Positions 36,043 through 36,233 of a stretch of DNA of 36,233 nucleotides are shown one piece after another. Within the stretch, counting starts at the first letter, position 1. Every line of letters begins with the position of its first letter. Under the pieces are notes generated by a model. That model ran no database searches and was not told the origin of the DNA. It was given only the letters and a program-made list of their open reading frames with translations. The position numbers and the translations under genes were made by a program. The stretch is from Gallionella sp. (GTDB lineage Bacteria; Pseudomonadota; Gammaproteobacteria; Burkholderiales; Gallionellaceae), in contig JAUSAO010000042.1 in the NCBI GenBank assembly GCA_030652475.1, positions 1 through 36,233 of the forward strand. Direction: 5' to 3'.

Positions 36043-36233
36043 CCCGGATAGTTCATTAGAACAAAACCCGTCATTGATAAGACAACTGATAAAACCACTC
36101 CATTAATTCTGGCTAAGGGCTAAAGCCCAAGCCATCATTGATAGCCATTCGACTAAGCCAGCAAGCTGGCAAGTCGCTGGTTATCCCGCGAAAGCGGGAA
36201 TCCAGATGATAGAAAAATCCCCCGCAAAGCGGG
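36043..36233 (-). repeat. 82-bp repeat, right copy, interrupted
   Basis: Together 36043-36075 and 36185-36233 equal the reverse complement of 15744-15825 with no mismatch seen. The break falls inside the ATTCCC arm of the dRS3-like palindrome, between ATT and CCC. The outer part probably continues as another copy of the unit at 15633-15798. Confidence 0.85.
36076..36184. mobile_element. 109-bp two-hairpin insert (copy 2 of the leader hairpin family)
   Basis: This insert has no coding capacity. It folds into two hairpins of the same plan: GGCT-AA-GGGCT-AA-AGCCC-A-AGCC (36111-36133) and an 18-bp imperfect one at 36141-36184 with CGACT-AA-GCCAGC-AA-GCTGGC-A-AGTCG at its top. The second matches the rRNA leader hairpin at 151-200. 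CTGATAAAAC is also shared (36086-36095 and 139-148). The insert splits the 82-bp repeat with no lost or duplicated bases, as seen for IS200/IS605-type or REP-like elements. No transposase is present. Confidence 0.6.

Larger units (their letters stand above)
35926..36233. other. Repeat-rich intergenic region at the right edge
   Basis: No gene is seen. Positions 35926-36042 are unremarkable. From 36043 to the edge lies the right copy of the 82-bp repeat (36043-36075 and 36185-36233) split by a 109-bp insert (36076-36184). The region continues out of the window. Confidence 0.7.

Overview
The window suggests a betaproteobacterium, probably from the Nitrosomonadales/Gallionellaceae side. The first ~133 bases are the 5' end of a 16S rRNA on the minus strand with a betaproteobacterial-looking start, and the genes (gltBD-hemE, a fimT-pilVWXY1E minor-pilin cluster, purT, zapE, selU/selD, cheZ, queF, smc, trxB, mltB) are ordinary chromosomal genes of such organisms. 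The placement is inference; no database was searched. I see no prophage, insertion sequence with a transposase, CRISPR array or tRNA.

Layout. 1-770: 16S rRNA 5' end, its leader with a boxB/boxA antitermination site, and two tandem rRNA promoters sharing a 26-bp core. 774-8011 (minus): hemE, gltD and gltB, closed by a hairpin terminator. 8529-15503 (plus): type IV pilus minor-pilin cluster. 15504-15916: a repeat-rich gap with hairpin elements. 15917-18601 (plus): purT, a glyoxalase-fold gene and zapE. 18622-20718: selU and selD head to head, 15 bp apart. 20717-22228: a hairpin cluster, then cheZ, a MazG-like pyrophosphohydrolase and an 80-residue orphan, all on the minus strand. 22429-25343: a c-di-GMP-I (GEMM) riboswitch followed by a membrane PAS-PAS-GGDEF-EAL protein. 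25373-29361: queF and smc, divergent. 29393-30897 (minus): trxB and an Smr-domain gene. 31116-35925: mltB, a secreted ankyrin-repeat protein, an NlpC/P60 lipoprotein and a short secretin-like protein. 35926-36233: a second repeat island.

How the genes fit together. GltBD makes glutamate, the precursor of C5-pathway tetrapyrroles, and HemE acts later in that pathway, so their adjacency makes metabolic sense. FimT, PilV, PilW, PilX, PilY1 and PilE would form the priming tip complex of a type IV pilus. SelD supplies selenophosphate to SelU for tRNA 2-selenouridine. The riboswitch should make expression of the GGDEF-EAL protein respond to c-di-GMP, the molecule its GGDEF domain makes, while its EAL domain has lost expected catalytic residues.

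The least explained material is non-coding. A hairpin family with a CTAAG/CAAG internal loop occurs in the 16S rRNA leader and, as a clean 109-bp insertion, inside another repeat at the right edge. An identical 82-bp repeat occurs about 20 kb apart in opposite orientation. Homologous ~85-bp elements sit just upstream of both pilY1 and trxB, in the same orientation relative to each gene.
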